The notes under the pieces: model-generated
What the model was told of the DNA's origin: nothing
Databases searched by the model: none
The model's input: the letters and a program-made list of their open reading frames with translations, nothing else
Shown here: piece by piece, positions 1-8,059 of the stretch
Position numbering within the stretch: the first letter of the stretch is position 1
Layout: each line of letters begins with the position of its first letter
Virus record (IMG/VR): IMGVR_UViG_3300044695_006747
Location: 122,824-186,823 of that record
Source of the DNA: a virus
Strand: one strand, 5' to 3'
Length of the DNA: 64,000 nucleotides
Position numbers and translations under genes: made by a program

Positions 1-518
1 TTGTCCTCTATATTATCTAATTTAACGGCCCTATCACCAGAACGATTGTAGTCCAGAAAACAGTATAAGTTATCTAGGTTATGATGAGATGCCAATAATG
101 CGGATTCCCATATTGTTCCTTCATTACACTCTCCGTCTCCAATAACAACATATATTTTACCTTCTTCTTTTTTAATTTTTTTTGCTAGAGCCATGCCAAC
201 AGCAATTGGAAATCCATGTCCTAAAGAACCAGTTGATGCTTCTATAACAGAAATATTAGAACAAGGATGACCTCCAAAGTGGGAGTCAAATGAACAAAAG
301 TTATTCAATAAAACTGGATCTATTTTTTTGAAATGTTCTAATATAACATATAATCCAAGGGCGGCGTGTCCTTTCGATAATATAAATCTATCTTTTGGCT
401 GTATAATAGAATAGATATTATATAGTATATCTAAAATAGATAAAGAACTAGGAATGTGTCCTTCTTTATTAATTTGAGCTAGTTCTAATATTCTATTGAT
501 AAGAAATTTTTTATTCAT
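1..518 (-). CDS. Transketolase N-terminal subunit, 3' end cut by the window
   Basis: The 172 visible codons give a thiamine-diphosphate-binding transketolase N-terminal half. SKGHAALGLY is at residues 48-57, and the cofactor motif runs from GDGE at about 127 to N158 (GDG-ECNEG...LDYN). Separate N- and C-terminal transketolase subunits occur in pentose metabolism and in clusters for branched surface sugars. The ATG overlaps the stop of the upstream dehydratase-like gene (TAATG), which suggests translational coupling, so a role in glycan precursor synthesis fits better than housekeeping metabolism. The C-terminal subunit, if present, would lie to the left of the window. Confidence 0.88.
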   Translation of the reverse strand, partial: MNKKFLINRILELAQINKEGHIPSSLSILDILYNIYSIIQPKDRFILSKGHAALGLYVILEHFKKIDPVLLNNFCSFDSHFGGHPCSNISVIEASTGSLGHGFPIAVGMALAKKIKKEEGKIYVVIGDGECNEGTIWESALLASHHNLDNLYCFLDYNRSGDRAVKLDNIED

Positions 519-1669
519 TATAGGCTATCATTAACTATATTACAAATTTTATTAATATCGTTCTCAGATAAAGAAGGATGATTTGGGAGATACATACCAT
601 ATTTGTGAACTAAATCTCCAAAGGCATATTGTTTTTGTCCATATAATTTGGTATAGAATGGTTGTTTCGAAATACTACCGCATACAAGAGGACGACATTC
701 AATATTATTTGCTATCAAATTTTTAACCATATCGTTTCTATTTGGATGTATAATAGGATAAGCAAAATTACTTACAAAATTTTGAGATTTAATTTGCCAA
801 AAATTATTTACTATCATACTGTCATACTGTAAAAAATTTTGATATCTTTTTTTATTTCTACTATCAATAGTTTTTAATTGTTGTATCCCCAAAAAAGACT
901 GTATTTCTGTTGCTCTAACATTAAAGCCAGGATAATAGAATGTATATAAACTATCGAAACTATCAATATTATGTTTATTTCTTAAGAGTTGAGCAGTTTC
1001 ATCCGATAAGTCTCTATCCCATCCATGTGATCTAATGGATAGTAATATTTCATATAGCTCAAAATCATCTGTGGATATAATTCCACCTTCAATCGTAGAA
1101 AAATGGTGTCCAAAATATGTCGAAAAAGTTGACATTAATCCAAAGCATCCAGTCTTAGTGTCATTGTACAATGATCCAACACTCTCACAAGAGTCTTCAA
1201 GCAAAATAACATCATATTTATTACATAATTGTTGTATTTCATCAAAACTATTTGGAAATCCAAGAATATTAGCAACCATTAAACACGAAGGTTTTTCTTG
1301 CTCTAGTAATCTTTCAAGATGATTTGTATCAATTCCTAAATTATTTTTGTCACTATCACATAGTAATATTTCAAAATCAAACTGTATTGCTGGACTTATA
1401 GTTGTTGACCAGCCCAAACAAGGTAGCACAATTTTTTTATTTTTAAGCCTACCAGATAATTTAAGAGCATATAACATTAATAAATTAGCTGATGATCCTG
1501 AGTTTACAAACACAGAGTATTTTCTACCTAACCACTCTGACCATTTATTTTCGAATTGTTTTGTTAATTTATCTTTTGTTAATCTGGGATATGTAGACAA
1601 CCAAGCGCATAGATTATCTATGTCTTTGTTTGTTATTGTATCATAAGCTAGTTTAATTGGTATTGACAT
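518..1669 (-). CDS. DegT-family PLP enzyme, RfbH/ColD-like sugar 3-dehydratase
   Basis: 383 aa, full length for the DegT/DnrJ/EryC1/StrS fold. SGSSANLL (57-64) matches the cofactor-phosphate region, and LLEDSCES supplies the Asp that pairs with the pyridine nitrogen (D159). Where aminotransferases of this family carry the Schiff-base lysine, this protein has His (GHHFSTIEGG, H188 at the Lys position). A His there is the hallmark of ColD and RfbH, which remove a sugar 3-hydroxyl instead of transaminating. I infer a 3-deoxy- or 3,6-dideoxy-sugar dehydratase feeding the glycan island. It is coupled to the transketolase gene downstream. The exact nucleotide-sugar substrate cannot be read from sequence. 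Confidence 0.85.
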   Translation of the reverse strand: MSIPIKLAYDTITNKDIDNLCAWLSTYPRLTKDKLTKQFENKWSEWLGRKYSVFVNSGSSANLLMLYALKLSGRLKNKKIVLPCLGWSTTISPAIQFDFEILLCDSDKNNLGIDTNHLERLLEQEKPSCLMVANILGFPNSFDEIQQLCNKYDVILLEDSCESVGSLYNDTKTGCFGLMSTFSTYFGHHFSTIEGGIISTDDFELYEILLSIRSHGWDRDLSDETAQLLRNKHNIDSFDSLYTFYYPGFNVRATEIQSFLGIQQLKTIDSRNKKRYQNFLQYDSMIVNNFWQIKSQNFVSNFAYPIIHPNRNDMVKNLIANNIECRPLVCGSISKQPFYTKLYGQKQYAFGDLVHKYGMYLPNHPSLSENDINKICNIVNDSL

Positions 1670-1672
1670 ATT

Positions 1673-2545
1673 TTATCTCAATGGTAATAGACTTGTTTTA
1701 TGTTCTGCTAACAATGATCCATATTTTACAGTGCTGGCTATATTTTCATTTCCTATAAAATCTAATAAAATATTAGCTATTATTTCTTCTGGAGGCCCGA
1801 ACAGATTATTATCAAATTCTTTTATCATTCTTATGATAGCATTCGAATATTTGTTCATTATATGAGACCCACCGTATGCAATTTTATCATTATGAAGTTC
1901 TGGTATATATATTTTATTATTGTCCAACATATCCAATTTAATAACTCTTCTGCATTCTTCGATATCAAAGCGCATATCTGGCCTCAATCTAAATACCCAG
2001 TCATATTTTTTATTATTTTTATATTCGCTCTGTAATTTAAGTAAATTTGCTTTATATATCAAATAAAACATCTTACACGATCCTATAACTCCGTTGTGTA
2101 TTCCTCTTCCATCCCAATTATATTTACATTTTGTTAAAATATTCCATTGAAGAGGAGAAAACTCAGATGCATAAAAAGCATAATCGTTAACTTCTATTTC
2201 TTTAGCTTCAAAATTTTGTATAATATCTTCGACATTAATATCTATATTGTGACTACCTGGTTCTGATAATCCGTGAGCACTAGACCAGCAATTTGCACTA
2301 TTTTGTTTATTCCATGTGGCAATAAAAACATCAATATCTCCATATTGACTTATCAAATTTTTAAATTCTAAATAATTTTTGTGTAAACGTTTATAGTCTC
2401 TAATATGGCCAGATATACAGAAGGCTATAGATAGCTTATCGTCTGTTTTATATTTTATGTCTAGATGTTCAGATATAATATTTTCAGCTTCAATTAGTTG
2501 TTTATAGCGTTTTCTAAAAAATATTTTTTGAATAGTTTTCCACAT
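1673..2545 (-). CDS. Putative glycosyltransferase-like protein
   Basis: 290 aa, soluble, no signal peptide. The order CISGHIRDY (about 43-51), DVFIATW and WVFRLRPDMRFD resembles a family of putative glycosyltransferases in large viruses and surface-polysaccharide clusters, where RLRPD carries the metal-binding acidic residue of a GT-A-like fold. It lies 4 bases from the dehydratase and 10 bases from the HAD-nucleotidyltransferase gene, inside one operon. Donor and acceptor are unknown; the family call rests on motif resemblance only. Confidence 0.55.
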   Translation of the reverse strand: MWKTIQKIFFRKRYKQLIEAENIISEHLDIKYKTDDKLSIAFCISGHIRDYKRLHKNYLEFKNLISQYGDIDVFIATWNKQNSANCWSSAHGLSEPGSHNIDINVEDIIQNFEAKEIEVNDYAFYASEFSPLQWNILTKCKYNWDGRGIHNGVIGSCKMFYLIYKANLLKLQSEYKNNKKYDWVFRLRPDMRFDIEECRRVIKLDMLDNNKIYIPELHNDKIAYGGSHIMNKYSNAIIRMIKEFDNNLFGPPEEIIANILLDFIGNENIASTVKYGSLLAEHKTSLLPLR

Positions 2546-2555
2546 AATTATAATA

Positions 2556-3917
2556 TTATTGATTAATTTTTAAGAAAATTTCTAAATCTTCTGGTGTTCC
2601 TAAACCATACATGTTTTTAATATGATAAGTTCTAATCTTTTTATTATCCTGTATAGCTTCATTAAATACGGGACAAACATAGAATTCATTATTTATACGA
2701 ATATTTTTCTCTATCATTTGTTGTGCGTAGCGAACGAAATCTTTTCCTTTATTCCAATAATATATGCCAACAGTAGCTATATTAGATATTGGTTTTTTTT
2801 CTGCTACTTCGTTTACAAGATTATGTTCATCTAGTTTAACGAAAGACCATTTAGGGTGTGTTGATTCAAAAGTTAATATGCAACCATCCAGACTAGAATT
2901 TTCCATAGTATACATAAAATCATTACTATTCCAATCTATATATTGATCAGAATTAGCTATTAGTAGAGGATCATTTGTATTTATTAAATCTTTTGTCAGT
3001 AATACTGTGCAGGCAGCGCCTTCTGTGATGTGATCAACACAGATAATTTTGCAGTTGGGCGCAATAAGATTGAGTAAGTATTTTAAATTAAAGTCTTCAT
3101 AATGTTTTTGTTGAACAATAAAAATATAGTTAGCATCTATATTGATATTATCAACAATTCTTTTTATCATTGGTTCGCCATTAACATCTATTAGTGGCTT
3201 TGGAAAAGTATATCCAGCTTTCTCAAACCTAGAAGCTGCACCAGCCATTGGTATAACTATATTTAGTTTATCGTTAGACCATTTATTAGATATGGCTATT
3301 TTATTCATAGTATTAACTTTATTTATTAGTGAACTATTTATATCTTTAGTTCTTTTGACTTTTATAACAAAAGCTCCACTATTCTCTGCCGCCTGTATTC
3401 CTAATGGCGAATCTTCTACAATAATAGTTTCTTTTGGGCAAACTCTTGCAGATATCATACATTTAAGATAAATTTCTGATGATGGTTTTGCAAGCATTAC
3501 ATCCTCATTCGAGTAGAATATATCAATATACTTTATATATCCTGTATAATACAGTGCAGATTTTACGGTTTCTCTTATACTATTTGACGCTACTGCTATT
3601 ATTGCTCCAGATTCCTTTAGTTGTTTGAGCGTCTGAATAATATTGGGATCTCCCTGTAAATTTTCTATATATTTTGATGTTTTTTTCTGTTTATTTAACC
3701 ATATAGTATTATAGGAATTTTCTGGTAGTCCTTTATTTTTAGTCAGTAGTTTTAGTTTATCGAATGTTTTCATTCCATCATATAAGGATATGTGTTCTTC
3801 ATATGATATGATAAAAGATTTATCAAATTCACTTATTGCTTCATTAAGAACATTGAAATGCATGTCTTTCATATCTACAAGCACTCCATCTAGATCAAAA
3901 ATAATTAGTTTAATCAT
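2556..3917 (-). CDS. HAD phosphatase / sugar nucleotidyltransferase fusion
   Basis: 453 aa with two domains. Residues 1 to about 200 are a beta-phosphoglucomutase-like HAD hydrolase: nucleophile motif FDLDGVLVD (D8, D10), VASNS for motif II, and VEDSPLGIQAA for motif IV. From about residue 218 a nucleotidyltransferase begins with IPMAGAASRF and FPKPLIDV, the NTP-binding loop of sugar-1-phosphate nucleotidylyltransferases, and later has NSDQYIDW. One chain could therefore dephosphorylate or isomerise a sugar phosphate and activate it to an NDP-sugar. It overlaps the downstream-acting GDPD-like gene by 8 bases. Substrate unknown. Confidence 0.85.
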   Translation of the reverse strand: MIKLIIFDLDGVLVDMKDMHFNVLNEAISEFDKSFIISYEEHISLYDGMKTFDKLKLLTKNKGLPENSYNTIWLNKQKKTSKYIENLQGDPNIIQTLKQLKESGAIIAVASNSIRETVKSALYYTGYIKYIDIFYSNEDVMLAKPSSEIYLKCMISARVCPKETIIVEDSPLGIQAAENSGAFVIKVKRTKDINSSLINKVNTMNKIAISNKWSNDKLNIVIPMAGAASRFEKAGYTFPKPLIDVNGEPMIKRIVDNINIDANYIFIVQQKHYEDFNLKYLLNLIAPNCKIICVDHITEGAACTVLLTKDLINTNDPLLIANSDQYIDWNSNDFMYTMENSSLDGCILTFESTHPKWSFVKLDEHNLVNEVAEKKPISNIATVGIYYWNKGKDFVRYAQQMIEKNIRINNEFYVCPVFNEAIQDNKKIRTYHIKNMYGLGTPEDLEIFLKINQ

Positions 3918-4365
3918 ATGTATATTCTTTTATATAGTCACTACATATTCCATATGAATTTAATAATTCTTGTTTAGAATAAAAAGATATCTCTGGTAAA
4001 ACACATACTGTCTTCTTGTTTAGTGACGATCCAGGATATGCCCAGCCTATGCTTTTGGAAGTTAATGTATATTTATCTTTTTCATGCCAAAAAAAATGTA
4101 GATCAGGATATTCATTTTGAATCTGTAATAAATAAAATAAACAATCAGAATTTTTACAATGTATCCATATATTGGGATTGGTTAATAATTCTGAAGGCAT
4201 ATCGTATTTAGGCGAATCATGTCCCAACATTAGTTTATTATTTACAAACCATAAATCTATTTCAACATTATATTTTAGATTTAATGCATTATTGATATAG
4301 TTTGGATGATTTTCCTTACTAATATTTTTACCAGTAAGATTTCCTCGATGTGATATATATATCAT
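3910..4365 (-). CDS. Glycerophosphodiester phosphodiesterase-like (PI-PLC-like fold)
   Basis: 151 aa, shorter than classical GDPD enzymes (about 240 aa). ISHRGNLTG at the N-terminus gives the catalytic HRG, VEIDLWFVNNKLMLGHD supplies the metal-ligand E-x-D and the second His, and the following part keeps the barrel-like pattern. Similar short proteins sit in glycan clusters of phages and bacteria. It may act on a lipid- or glycerol-linked phosphodiester; no direct evidence for the substrate. Overlaps both neighbours by a few bases. Confidence 0.65.
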   Translation of the reverse strand: MIYISHRGNLTGKNISKENHPNYINNALNLKYNVEIDLWFVNNKLMLGHDSPKYDMPSELLTNPNIWIHCKNSDCLFYLLQIQNEYPDLHFFWHEKDKYTLTSKSIGWAYPGSSLNKKTVCVLPEISFYSKQELLNSYGICSDYIKEYTYD

Positions 4366-4979
4366 ATTATTTTTGTAAAATATATTTTAGCTTGATTACC
4401 ATATTGATCTATGGGATAAACATTAGTAATAGCAAATTGATTCAATTTAAGGAAATCTGTAGTCTCTGATAGAGAGTTTTGATTAAGGTATATTGCTTCG
4501 GGAATGATCGAAGCAATAAGACTTCCTTCGTGGACTAAGCTAATATATTTACCTAAACCATGCAAGATATCTAAATCGCTACCGTTAGCGTCTATATTCA
4601 GATAGTCTATACAGTTAATTTTTTCTTCAAGACTATCTATAAAAATATCTAGTCTAGTTACAGAAACTTTTGTGTGTTGTGTAACGATAAAATCGTTTCT
4701 TCCTGGCCATACATTCATACAATTATCAGAAAAATTCAATAAAGAACTTAAATTGTGATTATTTGTACCAGCGATATTAAATTTTGATATAGCTTCATAA
4801 TTAGATACTGCTTTTTGTATAGTATAGCAATTTTTAAGTTGATTATTTTTTATACGCTCATTTAGAGTTTCAATGAGTTGTTCTACTGGTTCAAAAAAAT
4901 AAATCCTATCATTTTCTTCAAATATTTTATTACTAATATAGTTGGATTCTAAGCCAGTTCCAATATCAAATATAATCAT
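4362..4979 (-). CDS. FkbM-family SAM-dependent methyltransferase
   Basis: 205 aa. FDIGTGLESNYI is the glycine-rich SAM loop, IYFFEPVEQLIETL the acidic end of strand 2, VSVTRLDIFID and IDYLNIDANGSDLDILHGL the FkbM signature (D-G-x-D...L-G). FkbM enzymes O-methylate sugars and polyketides. Its place between a glycosyltransferase and the GDPD-like gene, with 4-base overlaps on both sides, points to methyl decoration of a glycan. Compare the second FkbM protein at 52807-53418. Confidence 0.8.
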   Translation of the reverse strand: MIIFDIGTGLESNYISNKIFEENDRIYFFEPVEQLIETLNERIKNNQLKNCYTIQKAVSNYEAISKFNIAGTNNHNLSSLLNFSDNCMNVWPGRNDFIVTQHTKVSVTRLDIFIDSLEEKINCIDYLNIDANGSDLDILHGLGKYISLVHEGSLIASIIPEAIYLNQNSLSETTDFLKLNQFAITNVYPIDQYGNQAKIYFTKII

Positions 4980-5707
4980 TTTGGTAATAGATCATCAGAT
5001 GTGTATGGGCTTCTATGATTGTTTGTGTGAAAATCTTCTGACGGAACCCATGTACCATCTATTGCCCCTATATTTTGAATTCTAGATATCAATGGTTTAA
5101 TTTGATAAAAATTCATATTATCATTTTGAAATATGTTTTGATCAAGATAGGTGTCCCATGAAGAAGAGTTATTTTCTCTATTACAGTCTTGTGTCCAGTT
5201 TTCCTCAAAGACTTGAAATTTATGTTTCCAAAAAGCACATCCCCAACAAGTAAAATGTTTTTGTCTTAGCGTGTCTGATATAGATAAGTTCTCTAGAGAG
5301 CTTGTTTTATTATATCCAGCAACGCTGATAATCTCTTTGTCGTCATGATATTTTTCTAAACATTCGATAAAAAAAGAGATACAATCTTTAGACAAAACAG
5401 TATCATCCTCTAAGTGTATAGTTGCATCATTTTCTTCTAAAGACATCAGTATTGCTTGTCTAGTATTTGCATTACACCCAATAGAAGGATTATTTACTAC
5501 ATATTTAGTATTAATCCAGTCTATATTTTTAATCATACTAGGTATAGTATTATCAAAATAGTCTATAGAAATATACAGATTTGTTTTTGATATATTAATT
5601 TTACAAAATTCTATGCTAGCTAATAGACTATCTAATACTGTATCTAAATAGTCAGCTCTTTTATAGCATGTTAGAGAAATGCCTATTTTATTATTCTTGT
5701 ATAACAT
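4976..5707 (-). CDS. Family-2-like glycosyltransferase (GT-A fold)
   Basis: 243 aa. ISLTCYKRADYLDTVLDSLL is the nucleotide-sugar-binding start of a GT-A fold, LYISIDYFD follows, and HLEDDTVLSKDCISFF supplies the DxD-type acidic triplet (EDD) that binds the metal-sugar nucleotide. CWGCAFWKHKF near residue 165 is typical of GNT-I-like glycosyltransferases. It overlaps the SET-domain gene by 17 bases and the FkbM gene by 4. Probably adds one sugar to the island's product. Confidence 0.78.
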   Translation of the reverse strand: MLYKNNKIGISLTCYKRADYLDTVLDSLLASIEFCKINISKTNLYISIDYFDNTIPSMIKNIDWINTKYVVNNPSIGCNANTRQAILMSLEENDATIHLEDDTVLSKDCISFFIECLEKYHDDKEIISVAGYNKTSSLENLSISDTLRQKHFTCWGCAFWKHKFQVFEENWTQDCNRENNSSSWDTYLDQNIFQNDNMNFYQIKPLISRIQNIGAIDGTWVPSEDFHTNNHRSPYTSDDLLPK

Positions 5708-6149
5708 CTTTTAATGATTTTTTAGTAATATTCTTAAAATATTCTTCTCCATAATTAACAAATATTTCATCGCCAGTTTTAATTGGTTTTTTAGCGATAA
5801 TATCTACATATAACTTAGGAAAATTAAAAGCCGTATCGGCATTATTTTCATCTTGATGATTATATATCATTCCATGTCCAGCAACCATAAAAAATAGAAA
5901 TCCATGATTTTTGCATTCACTACAATCACACAAGGGTTTGGGATAACAGTATTTCCATACGGTTGGTTCTAATTGATATCTTGATCTATTCATTAGAGGT
6001 ATTAATGGACATCTTTCTATAACCTCATGTTCCGATATGTCTGCAACTGCTACAACTCCTCTGCCGTCTATTGGTGACATAAAACATTTGATTTTTGTAG
6101 ATTGAAAATAATCAACAGAAATATCTTTTGAGGCAGTTTCTTTTTCCAT
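5691..6149 (-). CDS. SET-domain protein (putative lysine methyltransferase)
   Basis: 152 aa, close to a minimal SET domain. IDGRGVVAVADISEHEVIERCP (about 27-48) is the first SET strand pair, MIYNHQDENNADTAF carries the NH motif, and IKTGDEIFVNYGEEYF is the C-terminal motif with the catalytic Tyr. A short Cys cluster (CDCSECKNHG) lies between. SET enzymes methylate lysine in proteins using SAM. They are uncommon in phage genomes; the target could be a host or phage protein. It sits at the upstream edge of the glycan island. Confidence 0.8.
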   Translation of the reverse strand: MEKETASKDISVDYFQSTKIKCFMSPIDGRGVVAVADISEHEVIERCPLIPLMNRSRYQLEPTVWKYCYPKPLCDCSECKNHGFLFFMVAGHGMIYNHQDENNADTAFNFPKLYVDIIAKKPIKTGDEIFVNYGEEYFKNITKKSLKDVIQE

Positions 6150-6161
6150 CTTTTTATACCT

Positions 6162-6695
6162 TTATATATTGAAAAAATACCATCTATTATAGTTTTTTAT
6201 ATTATTATCTGAATTAATATAGTTTAAATAATACTTAATATCTTGCCAGTTAGAAAAAATCATTTCGTGAGGAATAGTTCCAAAAAGCCAATCTGGAGCA
6301 AATCTTTTTCCTTGTACCATATGTATTATAATAGGTTTCTTCTGTCTGTTTGCCCAAAAAATTTCTTCATAAGTGCCGCATGGATGCACTTCTAAATCTA
6401 AATTAACTATTAGAAAGTCACTAATGTCTACGAGTCTGAGATCAACAGATCTAATTGTTTTCATTAAATAAGAAAGCTCATCATATTTTTGATCGCTTTT
6501 AAGTTTAATTTTATACTCATGAGTTTTTTGGTCTTCTTGTCCGAGAACTGTTGGTTTTTTTATAGGATTAAAAACAACAATTCCTAAATTTTCTAGAAAT
6601 GGAGTAATATTATCTCTCCATCCATTTCCTCGATCAGCAACCCTGTCCATTGCTCCAGCCAAATATACTCTTTGATTTTTTAATCTACTATTCAT
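6162..6695 (-). CDS. Nucleoside 2-deoxyribosyltransferase-like protein
   Basis: 177 aa. RVYLAGAMDRVADRGNGWRD and VVFNPIKKP begin a Rossmann-like fold, and VDLRLVDISDFLIVNLDLEVHPCGTYEEIFWANRQKKPIIIHM resembles the nucleoside 2-deoxyribosyltransferase superfamily (D-x-S-D and GTxxE, Glu as nucleophile). Members exchange or hydrolyse bases on deoxynucleosides or nucleotides. It lies between the SET and macro-domain genes and may belong to nucleotide salvage or to nucleotide-based conflict with the host. Confidence 0.7.
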   Translation of the reverse strand: MNSRLKNQRVYLAGAMDRVADRGNGWRDNITPFLENLGIVVFNPIKKPTVLGQEDQKTHEYKIKLKSDQKYDELSYLMKTIRSVDLRLVDISDFLIVNLDLEVHPCGTYEEIFWANRQKKPIIIHMVQGKRFAPDWLFGTIPHEMIFSNWQDIKYYLNYINSDNNIKNYNRWYFFNI

Positions 6696-6770
6696 GATTA
6701 GTAAATAAGACCTTTATAAATACCATATCCTATACTAAATAAAACTACATAGTAATATACATAATTTATT

Positions 6771-7319
6771 TCACTTGACATAGATATACACAGGAATATC
6801 GATCCATATGTCCTCTATTAGATTCTCAATAAAATTCCAATTTCCCCCAGCTAATCCAGAACCAAATTTTGGAGCATGGATTTCATATTTTATATCTTCA
6901 ATATTATTTTTTGATAGAGATAAAATTTTATTTCTAATATCATTCATACAAAAAACCAATGAACCATAATTAAGAGGTCTATGATTTTTTGGATTAATAG
7001 TTCCATTTTGTGCGATCATATTACAAACAATAACTTTTGTTTTTGTCAAATTATTATTTGCTACATTTATATATTGTGTATGACCAAGAACAGACTTATT
7101 GCCAAGAAGATGAAAATTTTCTTTTACTATTGGAAATTTGTCGCCTATGTATTTGGCAAAACCCGCTCCAAATAGATTTATATTATTACAAACATGAGGT
7201 ATGAAAACAGTTGTTGGACTATTAGTTAAGCCAAGCCTGCTAATAGCAGACTCAACAATATCATTTTTTGTATATATAAGCTTATTATTTTGTGTTTTCT
7301 TTTTTGTATAATTAATCAT
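6771..7319 (-). CDS. Macro-domain protein (ADP-ribose-derivative binding or hydrolysis)
   Basis: 182 aa from the ATG that overlaps the previous stop (TGATG); a longer reading would run into the upstream gene, and GGAG is 8 bases before this ATG. VCNNINLFGAGFAKYI is the macro-domain loop that contacts ADP-ribose, LGHTQYINV follows, and APKFGSGLAGGNW is the phosphate loop, as in Poa1p-type ADP-ribose-1''-phosphate phosphatases. Phage macro domains may reverse ADP-ribosylation or remove ADP-ribose products. Strong family call, unknown substrate. Confidence 0.8.
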   Translation of the reverse strand: MINYTKKKTQNNKLIYTKNDIVESAISRLGLTNSPTTVFIPHVCNNINLFGAGFAKYIGDKFPIVKENFHLLGNKSVLGHTQYINVANNNLTKTKVIVCNMIAQNGTINPKNHRPLNYGSLVFCMNDIRNKILSLSKNNIEDIKYEIHAPKFGSGLAGGNWNFIENLIEDIWIDIPVYIYVK

Positions 7320-7555
7320 CACCATTTCTCCAAAGGACATTTTTGATCAGCCCAAGCCAATTTATTTAAGAACACTTTTTTTCTTGATAAATTACATCCA
7401 CAAACCAAACATTGGTTATTTTCAAACTTGTCGCATTTTATACATATATCATATCTTTTATTGATTAGATTCTGTGAACTTTTTGGTAGTCCAGCCTGGA
7501 TATGAAAATATAAAGACTTGAGAAAAGTTTTTATTCTACGAAATAGGGTTTTCAT
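7319..7555 (-). CDS. Small Cys-rich zinc-ribbon protein
   Basis: 78 aa. After a basic N-terminus comes ICIKCDKFENNQCLVCGCNLSRK and later DQKCPLEKW: CxxC, CxxCxC and a last Cys, a plausible zinc site. Resembles short phage zinc-binding proteins of unknown role. Translationally coupled to the macro-domain gene. Confidence 0.65.
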   Translation of the reverse strand: MKTLFRRIKTFLKSLYFHIQAGLPKSSQNLINKRYDICIKCDKFENNQCLVCGCNLSRKKVFLNKLAWADQKCPLEKW

Positions 7556-7814
7556 AAATTGGTAAAAAATTATTATCGTTATTTATGTAATACAAAGAAA
7601 CTGTTTTAACCACAGTATTAGCTTTTAACCATCTAACAAAACCATTCCTCATAGATATGCACAATCTAGATCCATCTTTTTTTATATCTGTAGTTATTAA
7701 GAATAACTCATCATTATAGAAAAAGGTTCTTCCGCTAGGTATTTCTTCAATATAGAAATCTCGATCCTGAATCAGATTCCCAATCGTCCCATAGTTCTTG
7801 TGCTCTGAGTTCAT
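7536..7814 (-). CDS. Hypothetical protein
   Basis: 92 aa, no recognised family. Mixed aromatic and charged, for example FYIEEIPSGRTFFYND, and no membrane segment. It overlaps the upstream Lys-rich gene by 68 bases in another frame, so one of the two starts may be later than drawn. The 20-base overlap with the zinc-ribbon gene is normal for this operon. Confidence 0.5.
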   Translation of the reverse strand: MNSEHKNYGTIGNLIQDRDFYIEEIPSGRTFFYNDELFLITTDIKKDGSRLCISMRNGFVRWLKANTVVKTVSLYYINNDNNFLPIYENPIS

Positions 7815-7950
7815 TTTTCTTAAGTTTATATTGTTTTTTTTGTTTATTCTGGGCGTACTGTTCTTCTGATATGTCTGTTTTTTTGTTTTTGGTGTTGTTT
7901 TCTACAACTTTTCTTTTTGGTTTTTTGTCTGGTTCTTCAAAGTGATTCAT
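7747..7950 (-). CDS. Hypothetical Lys-rich protein
   Basis: 67 aa, very rich in Lys and Asn (KKPKRKVVENNTKNKK, then KQKKQYKLKK) with a short acidic C-terminus. First gene after the promoter at 7975-8002. Probably disordered or nucleic-acid-binding; function unknown. Confidence 0.5.
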   Translation of the reverse strand: MNHFEEPDKKPKRKVVENNTKNKKTDISEEQYAQNKQKKQYKLKKNELRAQELWDDWESDSGSRFLY

Positions 7951-7974
7951 ACGATTATCCTATGCTTACGCTAT

Positions 7975-8002
7975 ATTATAGTGATCAATCTGAAACAGTC
8001 AA
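7975..8002 (-). promoter_or_regulatory. Sigma70-like promoter for the 1-7.95 kb operon
   Basis: Minus strand TTGACT-N16-TATAAT, 25 bases before the ATG at 7950. It follows the stop of the subtilisin gene, and no other good promoter was seen down to the left edge, so the whole glycan island may depend on it. Confidence 0.65.
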
Positions 8003-8059
8003 GGTTGTGAATTGAAAAATTTTTGGTTGACAGCATCACGAAATGCTCTTATAACTTAT

